Shown: positions 45,665-54,068, counted from the first letter of the stretch. The stretch is DNA of 64,000 nucleotides from Streptomyces sp. D2-8 (GCF_023184515.1 NZ_JAAHBP010000029.1:1-64000), one strand, 5' to 3'. Notes: generated from the letters alone by a model not told the origin. Program-made: numbers and translations.

Positions 45665-47134
45665 TCAGCGCCGCAGTGTCAGCAGCCCCGGACGGTAGGG
45701 CAGGAGGCCGTAGTCGCCGCCGGAGTTGGGGCTGCGCCCCTGGTAGAGCAACTGCAGATTGCAGGGATCGACGGTCATGGTCTGATCGGCGCTGGTGCGG
45801 ATCAGTTCGCCATGGCTGATGTCGTTGGTCCACGTGGCGCCACTGTTGGCCTTGCCGGCGAAGGGATTGCTCTCGGTCGCGGCCTGGGGCGTCCATGAGC
45901 CGTTCAGACTGGTGGCCGTGAACGAGCGGAAGTAGCGGCCCTGCGAGCCGATCGCCTCGACGATCATGAGGTAGCGGTTCTGGCCCTGCAGTTTGTAGAC
46001 CTGCGGGGCTTCGAACAGGTTGTTCGTCGTATCGCTCATGATCGTCGTGTACGACGAGCCGAAGCTGCCCGGGAAGTTCCCGATCGGCATGCTGGCCCGG
46101 TAGATCTTGCCGTTGTCACCGGCGAAGAACAGGTACATGTTCGTCCCGTCCGCGATGAGCGTCTGGTCGATGGGTCCGGTTCCGGAGCCGGTGATGCTTC
46201 CGGAGAAGAGCACCTGCGGGGATGACCAGCCATTGGGGTTGGTGGGGTCGCTCGACGTCCGGTAGGAGAAGGCGGTCCCGCCCCACTGGTAGGCGAGCAC
46301 CCAGATGTTCTTCGGCGCGAAGTAGAAGAGCGTGGGCGCGACGGTGGAGGCCGACATCGTGTTCTGGCTGGCCGAGGCCATCCCCGACCAGTTGGTGAAC
46401 AGGCCGAAGTTCATCGAACCCCAACTCGTCCCCGTGTCGTGCGTCGTCGCATAGACGAGTTGCCTGCCGTTGTAGGGGACGACGGTGAAGTCCTTGAGCG
46501 AGACCCACCCCGGCTTGGGCTGCGCCAGCGCGCCCGTCGATGTCCAGCGGTAGGTCGACGGAAGATCGCACGGGCCGCCGGGGCTGTCCGCCCCGACCTT
46601 GACGAGCTGCCACTGCTGGTTGGTGCCGCCCCAGTCGTCGTACTGGACGATGTTCGCGCTGTCGGCGCTGGAGGCGCCCTGTACTTCGAGGGCCTTGTTG
46701 CTGTGGCGAGAGATGAACCTCACGTGGCCGTCCGAGCTGTCGGCCAGCCGCCACTGCTGGTTGGTGCCGTTCAGGTCGGCCCACTGGACGATCGAGCCGC
46801 CGTTCGCGGTGGACCAGTTGTGGACGTCCAGCACCTTGCCCGAGTGGCGGGACTTGATGCGGTAGTAGCCGCCCCCGGAATCGACGAACTGCCACTGCTG
46901 CTGGGTCTGATCGTTCCTGGTCCACTGGGTGATGCGGGCGCCGTCGCCGGTCGCCATGTTGTAGACGTCCAGGGCCTTGCCGCTGTTGCGGTTGACCAGC
47001 ACATACGAGGCGTTGGGGTCTACGGTCGCCGCGCCGGCGGGCTGGGCACCGAGGAAGGTGGCCACGAGCAGCAAGGGTGCGAGGACGGCGAGTAAGCGCC
47101 TCAGGCGGACCAGGGACGGTGGGCGAAGAGACAT
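45665..47134 (-). CDS. GH62 alpha-L-arabinofuranosidase with N-terminal ricin-type (CBM13-like) domain
   Basis: Secreted enzyme removing arabinofuranosyl side chains from arabinoxylan; 489 residues. Signal peptide about 1-36 (LLAVLAPLLLVATFLGAQPAGA). Ricin-type lectin about 38-180 with three QxW-like repeats (QQQWQFV, NQQWRLA, NQQWQLV). GH62 domain about 185-489, starting CDLPSTYRWTSTGALAQPKP with the SLKDFTVVPYNG base region, DPTNPNGWSSPQVLF, IDQTLIADGTNMYLFFAGD and NLFEAPQVYKL. AAGGAGG lies eight bases before the ATG. Divergent from GH10 xylanase; an inverted repeat sits 32 bases upstream of the start. Confidence 0.9.
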   Translation of the reverse strand: MSLRPPSLVRLRRLLAVLAPLLLVATFLGAQPAGAATVDPNASYVLVNRNSGKALDVYNMATGDGARITQWTRNDQTQQQWQFVDSGGGYYRIKSRHSGKVLDVHNWSTANGGSIVQWADLNGTNQQWRLADSSDGHVRFISRHSNKALEVQGASSADSANIVQYDDWGGTNQQWQLVKVGADSPGGPCDLPSTYRWTSTGALAQPKPGWVSLKDFTVVPYNGRQLVYATTHDTGTSWGSMNFGLFTNWSGMASASQNTMSASTVAPTLFYFAPKNIWVLAYQWGGTAFSYRTSSDPTNPNGWSSPQVLFSGSITGSGTGPIDQTLIADGTNMYLFFAGDNGKIYRASMPIGNFPGSFGSSYTTIMSDTTNNLFEAPQVYKLQGQNRYLMIVEAIGSQGRYFRSFTATSLNGSWTPQAATESNPFAGKANSGATWTNDISHGELIRTSADQTMTVDPCNLQLLYQGRSPNSGGDYGLLPYRPGLLTLRR

Positions 47135-47165
47135 CAGAGGGCCTCCTTGGGGGGGGCGGACAATC

Positions 47166-47179
47166 TCGAAACATTTCGA
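47166..47179 (-). promoter_or_regulatory. Inverted-repeat operator near GH62 start
   Basis: TCGAAACATTTCGA: perfect 6-base arms TCGAAA/TTTCGA around two bases, 32 bases upstream of the GH62 ATG. Actinomycete xylanase promoters are known to carry GAAA/TTTC inverted repeats bound by LacI-type repressors, so this is a likely repressor site. Confidence 0.6.
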
Positions 47180-47338
47180 AGAATTCTCCGATGCTTCGAC
47201 GGCACAAGCTAGGAATGTGCTGCCCACTGGTCAAGGCCTGTCGCCGATCTGTCCACAAACAGCGCCTCCCTTTTGGCTGGGCGAATCCGGCGACGACGGC
47301 GTCGAAGTTCACAGTTTGGCTAGCCGGGAGGGCGAATG

Positions 47339-47358
47339 TTTCGGGCGACAAACCGAAA
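47339..47358. promoter_or_regulatory. Second inverted repeat in the GH62-GH10 intergenic region
   Basis: TTTCGG, eight bases, then CCGAAA. It shares the CGAAA half-site with the repeat at 47166 but has the opposite order and wider spacing. Located about 205 bases from the GH62 start and 277 bases from the GH10 start. Confidence 0.4.
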
Positions 47359-47634
47359 GTTCTTCTGTGGAGAGTATTGACGATCCACCGTCAACGCCTC
47401 AATCATCCCTGTCTGAGAAGCCGGGCATAGTTCGAGATGTCGAACTGCGTCGGCTCTGAGCAGTCCGTGCCGCACGACAGCTCCGCGCACCAGAGCACCT
47501 GCGCCACCCCGTTCGTCCCGGTGGGGTTCGCACCAGCGCATCCTGGCTCTTCGCACAGTTGGAGAGGTACGCGACGCCGCTGGCGGTCCCCTGCGCTTCA
47601 GCCCTTCCGTGATGTCTACCTTGGAGGCACAGCC

Positions 47635-49065
47635 ATGGGCTCGTATGCCCTTCCCAGACCCGTTGTCCGCCGGAGGATCCGCGGCCTGCTGCCGGCGCTG
47701 GTCGTGGGCGTCCTCGGCGCGGCCGGCGCACTGGTCGCACCGCCGGCCGCACACGCCGCCGAGACCACGCTCGGCGCCGCGGCGGCGCAGAGCGGCCGCT
47801 ACTTCGGCACCGCCATCGCCTCGGGCAGGCTGGGCGACTCGGCCTACACGACGATCGCGGGCCGTGAGTTCAACTCGGTGACCGCCGAGAACGAGATGAA
47901 GATCGACGCCACCGAACCGCAGCGGGGCCAGTTCAACTTCACCGCCGCTGACCGCGTCTACAACTGGGCGGTGCAGAACGGCAAGCAGGTGCGCGGCCAC
48001 ACCCTGGCCTGGCACTCCCAACAGCCCGGCTGGATGCAGAGCCTCAGCGGCAGCACGCTGCGCCAGGCGATGATCCACCACATCAACGGCGTGATGGCCC
48101 ACTACAAGGGCAAGATCACCCAGTGGGACGTCGTGAACGAGGCCTTCGAAGACGGCAATTCGGGAGCCCGGCGCGACTCCAACCTGCAACGCACCGGCAA
48201 CGACTGGATCGAGGTCGCCTTCCGCACCGCCCGCGCCGCCGACCCGGCCGCCAAGCTCTGCTACAACGACTACAACGTCGAGAACTGGACCTGGGCCAAG
48301 ACCCAGGCCATGTACCGCATGGTCCGGGACTTCAAGCAGCGCGGCGTGCCGATCGACTGCGTCGGCTTCCAGTCGCACTTCAACAACGGCAGCCCGTACA
48401 ACAGCAACTTCCGCACCACCCTGCAGAGCTTCGCCGCCCTCGGTGTCGATGTGGCCATCACCGAGCTCGACATCCAGGGCGCCTCGCCCACGACCTACGC
48501 CAACGTGACCAACGACTGCCTGGCCGTCCCGCGCTGCCTCGGCATCACCGTCTGGGGTGTGCGCGACAGCGACTCCTGGCGACGGGAGCACACGCCGCTG
48601 CTGTTCAACGACAACGGCAGCAAGAAGCCCGCCTACACCGCCGTCCTCAACGCACTCAACGGCGGCTCCACCACGCCCCCTCCGGACGGCGGACCGATCA
48701 AGGGCGTCGGTTCTGGCCGCTGCCTGGACGTGCCCGGCACCAGCACCACCGACGGCACCCAGCTCCAGCTGTGGGACTGCAACAACGGCACCAACCAGCA
48801 GTGGACGCACACCGCCGCCGGCGAGCTCAGGGTCTACGGCAACAAGTGCCTGGACGCCGCCGGCACCGGCAACGGCACCAAGGTCCAGATCTACAGCTGC
48901 TGGGGCGGCGACAACCAGAAATGGCGCCTCAACTCCGACGGATCCATCGTCGGCGTCCAGTCCGGCCTGTGCCTCGACGCCGTCGGAAACGGCACGGCCA
49001 ACGGCACCCTGATCCAGCTCTACTCGTGCTCGAACGGCGGCAACCAGCGCTGGACCCGCACCTGA
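47635..49065 (+). CDS. xlnA: GH10 endo-1,4-beta-xylanase with C-terminal CBM13
   Basis: Secreted xylanase cutting the beta-1,4-xylan backbone; 476 residues, the size and layout of XlnA-type enzymes from streptomycetes. Signal peptide about 1-41 (ends AAHAAE). GH10 barrel about 42-340 with the acid/base Glu169 in WDVVNEAFED and nucleophile Glu277 in ITELDIQG; also HTLAWHSQQPGW. Linker STTPPPDGGP, then a ricin-type CBM13 (about 355-476) with three repeats ending QQW/QKW/QRW and the CLD motifs. GGAGG seven bases before the ATG. Followed after 31 bases by an esterase gene on the same strand, probably an operon. Confidence 0.93.
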   Translation: MGSYALPRPVVRRRIRGLLPALVVGVLGAAGALVAPPAAHAAETTLGAAAAQSGRYFGTAIASGRLGDSAYTTIAGREFNSVTAENEMKIDATEPQRGQFNFTAADRVYNWAVQNGKQVRGHTLAWHSQQPGWMQSLSGSTLRQAMIHHINGVMAHYKGKITQWDVVNEAFEDGNSGARRDSNLQRTGNDWIEVAFRTARAADPAAKLCYNDYNVENWTWAKTQAMYRMVRDFKQRGVPIDCVGFQSHFNNGSPYNSNFRTTLQSFAALGVDVAITELDIQGASPTTYANVTNDCLAVPRCLGITVWGVRDSDSWRREHTPLLFNDNGSKKPAYTAVLNALNGGSTTPPPDGGPIKGVGSGRCLDVPGTSTTDGTQLQLWDCNNGTNQQWTHTAAGELRVYGNKCLDAAGTGNGTKVQIYSCWGGDNQKWRLNSDGSIVGVQSGLCLDAVGNGTANGTLIQLYSCSNGGNQRWTRT

Positions 49066-49096
49066 TGGGGCCTGCCACCGACGAAAGGCTGAGTCG

Positions 49097-50467
49097 ATGA
49101 AGACCTACGGTGCGGCTTCCCCCGCCCCTCCACCCAGACAGCGCTGGTGGTCCCGGGTCGCCGCTGTGGTGGCCGCGACCCTCGCGATCGGCATGCTGGC
49201 CGTGGTGAAGCCGGCGCCCGCCGAGGCGGCGACGGTGGACCCCAATGCCTGGTACGTCCTGGTCAACCGCAACAGCGGCAAGGCGCTGGACGTCTCCGGC
49301 GCGTCCACCGCCGACGGCGCGCGGGTCGGCCAGTGGACGCGCAGCGACGGAGCCAACCAGCAGTGGCAGTTCATGGACTCAGGCGGTGGCTTCTACCGCC
49401 TCAAGGCCCGGCATTCGGGCAAGGTTCTCGACGTGGCCGGCGCCTCGACCGCGGACGGTGCCGCGATCCAGCAGTGGGCCGACCACAACGGGGCCAACCA
49501 GCAGTTCCGGCTGGCCGACTCCGACGCGGGCCACGTCCGGCTGGTCAACCGCACCAGCGGCAAGGCCGTGGAGGTGCAGGGCGCCTCCACCGCCGACGGC
49601 GGAAACGTCGTCCAGTACTCCGACTGGGGCGGCGCCAACCAGCAATGGCAGATGATCAAGCTGTCGTCCGGTGGTGGCGGCGGCTGCGGCAGCGCCCCGG
49701 CTCTGACGAGCGGTACGCACACGATCCAGAGCGGCGGCAAGAGCCGCAGCTTCATCCTCAGGGTTCCCGCCAACTACGACAGCGGCCACCGCTACCGGCT
49801 GATCTTCGCGTTCCACTGGCGGGGCGGAACCGCCGGCGACGTCGCCTCGGGCGGCACGAGCGGGAACGCCTGGTCCTACTACGGCCAACAGGAACAGTCC
49901 AACAACAGCGCCATCCTCGTCGCGCCCCAGGGCCTCGGCAACGGCTGGGCCAATTCGGGCGGTGAGGACGTCACCTTCGTCGACGACATGATCCGGCGCA
50001 TCGAGAGCGGCCTCTGTGTCAACCCGGCACAGCGCTTCGCCACGGGATTCAGCTGGGGCGGCGGTATGAGCTACGCCCTCGCGTGCAGCCGGGCGAACGT
50101 CTTCAGGGCCGTCGCGGTCATCTCCGGCGCCCAGATCAGCGGGTGCAGCGGCGGCACCCAGCCCATCGCCTACTTCGGAATCCACGGCATCAGCGACAAC
50201 GTCCTCGGCATCGCGCAAGGACGGTCCCTGCGCGACAAGTTCGTGGCCAACAACGGCTGCACTGCCCAAAGCCCGCGCGAGCCCGCCCCGGGCAGCCGAA
50301 CGCACATCACCACCACCTATTCGGGCTGCCGTGCCGGATACCCGGTCCAATGGGCGGCGTTCGACGGAGGCCACATACCCGGCCCGGTCGACGGCTCCCC
50401 CAACGAAAGCGGCGTCACCACCTGGACCAAGGCAGAGATCTGGAGGTTCTTCGCACAGTTCCAGTGA
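49097..50467 (+). CDS. Ricin-domain feruloyl/acetyl-xylan esterase-like protein (CE1/LpqC type)
   Basis: Secreted 456-residue esterase probably hydrolysing ferulate or acetyl esters on arabinoxylan. Signal peptide about 1-45, ricin-type lectin 46-190 very similar to that of the GH62 enzyme (NPNSGKALDV-like repeats, QQW motifs), Ser/Gly linker, then a polyhydroxybutyrate-depolymerase/LpqC-like alpha/beta hydrolase. The nucleophile is Ser319 in GFSWGGGMS, and the late FDGGHIPGP provides the His. AAAGG eight bases before the ATG. Lies 31 bases behind GH10 xylanase, so co-transcription is likely; a strong terminator follows. Confidence 0.85.
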   Translation: MKTYGAASPAPPPRQRWWSRVAAVVAATLAIGMLAVVKPAPAEAATVDPNAWYVLVNRNSGKALDVSGASTADGARVGQWTRSDGANQQWQFMDSGGGFYRLKARHSGKVLDVAGASTADGAAIQQWADHNGANQQFRLADSDAGHVRLVNRTSGKAVEVQGASTADGGNVVQYSDWGGANQQWQMIKLSSGGGGGCGSAPALTSGTHTIQSGGKSRSFILRVPANYDSGHRYRLIFAFHWRGGTAGDVASGGTSGNAWSYYGQQEQSNNSAILVAPQGLGNGWANSGGEDVTFVDDMIRRIESGLCVNPAQRFATGFSWGGGMSYALACSRANVFRAVAVISGAQISGCSGGTQPIAYFGIHGISDNVLGIAQGRSLRDKFVANNGCTAQSPREPAPGSRTHITTTYSGCRAGYPVQWAAFDGGHIPGPVDGSPNESGVTTWTKAEIWRFFAQFQ

Positions 50468-50480
50468 CACGCCCGCACCA

Positions 50481-50515
50481 CGGAGTGGAGCCAGGACGAA
50501 CCTGGCTCCACTCCG
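50481..50515 (+). terminator. Terminator after esterase gene
   Basis: 15-bp perfect stem CGGAGTGGAGCCAGG with a 5-base loop ACGAA, starting 14 bases after the esterase stop. Ends the GH10-esterase operon. Confidence 0.8.
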
Positions 50516-50534
50516 TCGACGTCTGCCCCGGGCT

Positions 50535-50597
50535 CTAGAAGAAGCCCAGCTTCTTCGGCGCATACGACACCAGCAGGTTCTTCGTCTGCTGGTGGTA
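50535..50597 (-). pseudogene. Aldehyde dehydrogenase, last 20 codons only
   Basis: The minus strand reads YHQQTKNLLVSYAPKKLGFF followed by TAG (50535-50537), the highly conserved C-terminus of NAD-dependent aldehyde dehydrogenases of the ExaC/AldA type. Upstream of the Tyr the match ends at once. A 3' scrap left by a deletion. The 260 bases between it and the next gene show no recognisable coding sequence. Confidence 0.65.
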
Positions 50598-50862
50598 CAC
50601 GCTTGCCCTCGCTTCTGACCTGCGACAAAGAGTGGAAACGTCAAGTGCCGGGCTGATTCGGTCCGCACCTGGTCCGGATCTTGATGACTGGTACGTGGTG
50701 CTAACGATGGGGCCGCGGTACCTCGCGCTATAGGGGGCGTCCGTGACACGTGCGGACTTTGTCGGCTTGCTCCGGCGGGGTCCTGCGTAGACGGGGACCT
50801 GGTATGACGACGCCCCGCCGACTTACTGGACGCTGCTGACTCAGTGCCGCGGGGTTGCGAGG

Positions 50863-51279
50863 ATGCGCTGTGTGGTTACGAATGCGGAGTGGGAGCGGAT
50901 TCGAGGGAACCTGCGCTTCGGGCAGGTCTTGATGGGCACAGTCGTGAAGGTGCCCAGCCCTGGAGCGATCGGGATTTTCGTAGAGATCGGCTTGGGCGTC
51001 GGGGGCTTCGTCGACGTTCTGCTGTTGCCGGAACAGGCAGAACAATGGCCCGCTGAAGGAACCATCACTGATTTTGAGGTTTGGTGGGCGGACAGCCGTC
51101 AGCAGGTCCGGCTGAAGCCGTCCGATCCGGAGTATTTGCGGAAGGACTTCGCGGACTTCACTGCCCGTGTCAGACCCGGTTGGTCAACCGACATCGGCCG
51201 GCCCGTTCGCGACAGCGGGCCGGTCACTGCGCAGGAGCTTGCTTCGCTACTTGATCGGCAGGAGCGCCGCGAGGTGTGA
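50863..51279 (+). CDS. Small S1-like RNA-binding domain protein
   Basis: 138-residue protein. Residues about 10-75 resemble an S1/OB fold (FGQVLMGTVVKV, then GIFVEIGLGVGGFVDVLLLP), the region where S1 domains normally read G-x-V-x-x-V-x-x-F-G-x-F-V-x-L. The rest is charged, with no membrane segment. Base composition is lower in GC and codon use less biased (TTT, ATT, CGA and TTG codons) than in neighbours, hinting at horizontal origin. It lies between an aldehyde dehydrogenase scrap and a transposase remnant. Function unknown. Confidence 0.65.
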   Translation: MRCVVTNAEWERIRGNLRFGQVLMGTVVKVPSPGAIGIFVEIGLGVGGFVDVLLLPEQAEQWPAEGTITDFEVWWADSRQQVRLKPSDPEYLRKDFADFTARVRPGWSTDIGRPVRDSGPVTAQELASLLDRQERREV

Positions 51280-51299
51280 GACGCGGGCGCGGGCGCGGG

Positions 51300-51495
51300 G
51301 CGTTTGAACGATGCCTGCCCGGTGACCACGCCGGCCCGCCACGCGTTGGAAGCGCTCTGCGAACTCCTCGTCGCCGAACAGCGGTCCCGGCTCATCCCGG
51401 ACTGTGATGGCGAGGCTTCCCTTCGGAATCGCCGCTCGCGCCACCCGAACCGTCTCCGCTGGAATCTTCCCCGGCCCCATCGGCGGCATGGCCAC
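51300..51495 (-). pseudogene. IS1182-like transposase, N-terminal remnant
   Basis: Minus-strand codons from about 51495 encode MPPMGPGKIPAETVRVARAA, PKGSLAITVRDEPGPLFGD and EEFAERF, the start of IS1182/IS5-superfamily transposases of actinobacteria. After about 70 residues the match is lost, and the frame runs to a stop at 51247 inside the S1-domain gene. The catalytic DDE domain is absent. A 14-bp hairpin lies just upstream of its start. Confidence 0.55.
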
Positions 51496-51517
51496 AGCAC
51501 CCACCCCCAAGGCACAT

Positions 51518-51551
51518 CGGCCTTCACGACCCCAACTGGTCGTGAAGGCCG
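51518..51551. repeat. Hairpin at insertion-sequence remnant
   Basis: Perfect 14-bp inverted repeat CGGCCTTCACGACC with a 6-base loop, 23 bases upstream of the transposase remnant start. It may be a transcription-blocking hairpin near the end of the former element. Confidence 0.6.
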
Positions 51552-51833
51552 ACGTCACGTTGCGCCCTGAATTCGCCAACGGCGTCACTTACTACGGCGG
51601 GGCGCGGCCCTCGTCGGCCACCAGCCGCTGCCACGACCGGTCGGGTGCGGGCTGGCCAACTCGTGCAGCCCATCGGTGTCGGCGCTGACGATCTCGAGGG
51701 CGTCAAGAGATGTGGGTGCCGCGGTCTGTTCGCCGCCCTGTAGGTCTTCAAACTGATCGGAACGGTACCCGGCACCCGATTCGAAGCCCGGTTCCGGCTG
51801 GGTCGGGAGCGCGACCGCTGATCACGTTCCCGG
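51552..51833. other. Gene-free interval
   Basis: About 280 bases between the hairpin and the oleate hydratase stop. A plus-strand stretch at 51748-51822 (FKLIGTVPGTRFEARF, then a TGA) has the look of a protein C-terminus, but I cannot name a family. Nothing else is recognised. Confidence 0.4.
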
Positions 51834-53405
51834 TTACCGGCGGTGCACGGTTTCCAGGGCGGCGGCCAGGACGTGGGGGTCGTGGTGGCCCTTGTAGACG
51901 GCGGGTGGGTGCTTGTCGAGCTTCAGGAGTCGGGCAACGGCCGTCCAGGCGGTGCGTACCGAGTACTCGACGGTGAACACGACGTCGTCCGGTACCTCGG
52001 TGAACTGCCCGATGAAGGCGAGGTTGACCGACCCGTCGGGCACGACCTTGGGGCGGTCTTCGCGGCGGCGGGCGAGGAACTGGCTGGTGATGTAAGGCAT
52101 CAGGCAGGGCACGACGGTGGAGGTCTCCCGGACCCGGGCCGCCACAGCCTCGTCGAACGGCAGGTGGTGCAGGATCTCGTCGAGGATCTCCCGGCCGGAG
52201 CACATCGTCATGGGTTTCGGTGTGTGGTTGCCGGCGCGGCCGGGGTGCAGGGCGTAGCCCCACCAGACGAAGACGCCTTCGGGCTGGTCGCGGTAGACGG
52301 GCTGGCGCGGGGCGACGAGGGTGAGCAGCCAGGCGGAGTCGGTGAAGGTCGTCAGGCCGCCGCGGCCGGTCGCCCGGCCGCTGAACTCCTTCAGGGCGTC
52401 GAGGAAGGCTGGATCGCTCGCGGTGACCGTGAACGACTCCCAGCGGGACTCCTTGACGCGCTTGTCGAAGACGGCAGGGTCGCCGAAGTCGTCGCGTCCT
52501 CGGGACAGTCGGTGCCACAGCAGCCAGGCGTCGGAGCGGTGGGGGCGCGGGGACGGTGCGGAGGTGTGCGAGCCGAGGCTGGAGGCGTCGGTCATGGAGC
52601 CGTTGGTGACCAGGACCAGGTCCTCGGGGGCCACCTCGACCTGTTCGTCGTGGCCGCCGCGGGAGAGGTAGACGGTCTCGACTCGCGTACTGCGGCGGCC
52701 CGGTGCGAGGCCGAGGTCGGTGACGTGGCAGCCGGTGTGGAGGGTGACGCCGCGTTTGCGCAGCCAGGCGGTCAGGGGTCGCACGAGGGAGTCGTACTGG
52801 TTGTAGCGGGTGTGGTGGATGCCGGACATGGAGGAGAACTCGGGGAGGAGGTGGATGAAGCGCCTGAGGTAGCGGCGGAACTCGATGGCGCTGTGCCAGG
52901 GCTGGAAGGCGAACGTGGTGCACCACAGGTACCAGAAGTTCGTGGTGAAGAAGTGCTCGCCGAAACAGTCCGTGATCCGCTTGCCGTCCAGGTGCCCCTC
53001 GGGAGTTGCCAGGCAGCGGACCAGCTCCAGGCGGTCACGTTCGGAGAAGCCCATCGAGTGCGTGTCGACGATCTTCCCGTCGCCGTCGACGAGGCGTGCG
53101 GTGTCGTCCCAGGCGAAGTCCTCGTGTCCGGCCAGGATCTCGTCGGTCACCGATACAGAGGGGTCGTCGAGAGTCGGAATGCCGGACAGCAGGTCGTAGG
53201 TGCAGCGGTACTCGGCCTCGAACATCCGCCCGCCGCGCATGGTGTAGCCGGTATGGGCCGTGCCGCCCGCGTCCAGACTGCCCCCGATGTCCCGCTGCTC
53301 CTCGAAGAGGTGGATGTCCGTTCCGTCGAACCCGCCGTCGCGGATCAGGAACGTGGCCGCGGCGAGCGCCGCGATTCCGCTGCCCACCAGATAAGCCTTC
53401 GCCAT
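51834..53405 (-). CDS. ohyA: Oleate hydratase (MCRA family)
   Basis: FAD-binding hydratase adding water to the cis-9 double bond of unsaturated fatty acids; 523 residues. N-terminal Rossmann motif AYLVGSGIAALAAATFLIRD, then FEEQRDIGGSLD, RGGRMFEAEYRCTYDLLSGIPT and WTT-like FWYLWCTTFAFQPWHSA, all typical of myosin-cross-reactive antigens. Late motifs YITSQFLARRREDRP and FIGQFTEVPDDVVFTVEYSVR. The ATG at 53405 has AAGGAG seven bases upstream. Preceded by a GGGCCGAAGGGCCC palindrome, so it probably has its own promoter within the hypoxia-type gene set. Confidence 0.92.
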   Translation of the reverse strand: MAKAYLVGSGIAALAAATFLIRDGGFDGTDIHLFEEQRDIGGSLDAGGTAHTGYTMRGGRMFEAEYRCTYDLLSGIPTLDDPSVSVTDEILAGHEDFAWDDTARLVDGDGKIVDTHSMGFSERDRLELVRCLATPEGHLDGKRITDCFGEHFFTTNFWYLWCTTFAFQPWHSAIEFRRYLRRFIHLLPEFSSMSGIHHTRYNQYDSLVRPLTAWLRKRGVTLHTGCHVTDLGLAPGRRSTRVETVYLSRGGHDEQVEVAPEDLVLVTNGSMTDASSLGSHTSAPSPRPHRSDAWLLWHRLSRGRDDFGDPAVFDKRVKESRWESFTVTASDPAFLDALKEFSGRATGRGGLTTFTDSAWLLTLVAPRQPVYRDQPEGVFVWWGYALHPGRAGNHTPKPMTMCSGREILDEILHHLPFDEAVAARVRETSTVVPCLMPYITSQFLARRREDRPKVVPDGSVNLAFIGQFTEVPDDVVFTVEYSVRTAWTAVARLLKLDKHPPAVYKGHHDPHVLAAALETVHRR

Positions 53406-53503
53406 CACACAACTCCTTGTTCTCGCCCGTTGATCGGGAACCGCGCGGCTTCAGCGTTTCCTGGGCCGATGAGTGCCGTCTGTGGGCCGTCGGGTACCTG
53501 TGT

Positions 53504-53517
53504 GGGCCGAAGGGCCC
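53504..53517 (-). promoter_or_regulatory. DevR/OsdR-like palindrome upstream of oleate hydratase
   Basis: GGGCCGAAGGGCCC, 99 bases upstream of the oleate hydratase start. It shares the GGGNC...GNCCC layout of DevR-type boxes with the sites at 55443 and 55540. Confidence 0.45.
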
Positions 53518-53605
53518 GAGAGGTGGGCGCCATGGACGAGTGCGGGCTACCACGCAGGCCCGGTCGATGGACCCTCTCCGACGTAGCCCGGCACGTACCG
53601 GGGTC

Positions 53606-54028
53606 TTACGCCGGGTGGTCGTCCGCCGTTCTGTCGTCGCTTTCCGAGGGATGCGGGGTACCGGGGCCGCCGCGCCACGGCGGGATCGCCGCCCGGTGGC
53701 CGTTGTGTCCGGAGTGGGCCGCCTTGTCGGTCTGGCGACGCAGCCGGTACTGGAGCTGGTCGACGAGTTCGTGGCCGGTGGCTTCCTCGGCGTGCACGAC
53801 GACGTCACGCCGTCCGACGTGCAGGGTGGCTGTGGCCGACCAGGGGCGGTCCGCGTGGTGAGCGGCCGCCTTCGTGATGCGCACCTCGCCAGTGACGGCG
53901 GGCAGCCCCGGCCGGGCCACGATGACGTCGATCTTCGTGCGGGCGTACGCCAGGGTCTCCTCGTCCACCTCGCCGTCCGAGCGCAGCAGCACGCCGGGAG
54001 CGGTGGTCTGAGTGTCGTTGCTGGTCAT
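53606..54028 (-). CDS. HPF/RaiA-like ribosome-associated protein (short form)
   Basis: 140-residue protein with an HPF/sigma-54 modulation domain in the first about 105 residues: ETLAYARTKIDVIVARPG, VTGEVRITKA, SATATLHVGRRDVVVHAEEA and LVDQLQYRLRRQ. Such proteins bind the 30S decoding centre and keep ribosomes idle in stationary phase or hypoxia. The C-terminal tail is His/Pro/Gly-rich and lacks the long-HPF dimerisation domain. ATG with AGAGG seven bases upstream. Lies 40 bases after the flavohemoglobin gene, probably co-transcribed. Confidence 0.82.
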   Translation of the reverse strand: MTSNDTQTTAPGVLLRSDGEVDEETLAYARTKIDVIVARPGLPAVTGEVRITKAAAHHADRPWSATATLHVGRRDVVVHAEEATGHELVDQLQYRLRRQTDKAAHSGHNGHRAAIPPWRGGPGTPHPSESDDRTADDHPA

Positions 54029-54068
54029 GTCAGGGCCTCTTCTGGAGTGCGGTGGCATCGTGGGGTGT

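Larger units (their letters stand above)
47135..47634. other. Divergent regulatory region between GH62 and GH10
   Basis: 500 bases without a convincing gene. It holds the leaders of both xylanolytic genes, two CGAAA/TTTCG-type inverted repeats (47166-47179 and 47339-47358), and a GGAGG at the GH10 end. The frames crossing it lack coding bias. It is visibly less GC-rich than the genes around it, as expected for a promoter region. Confidence 0.7.

Noticed and set aside
51710..51822. Possible C-terminal coding scrap (FKLIGTVPGTRFEARF)
   Set aside because: It looks protein-like, but I could not connect it to a family and it has no start, so it is noted only within the gene-free interval.
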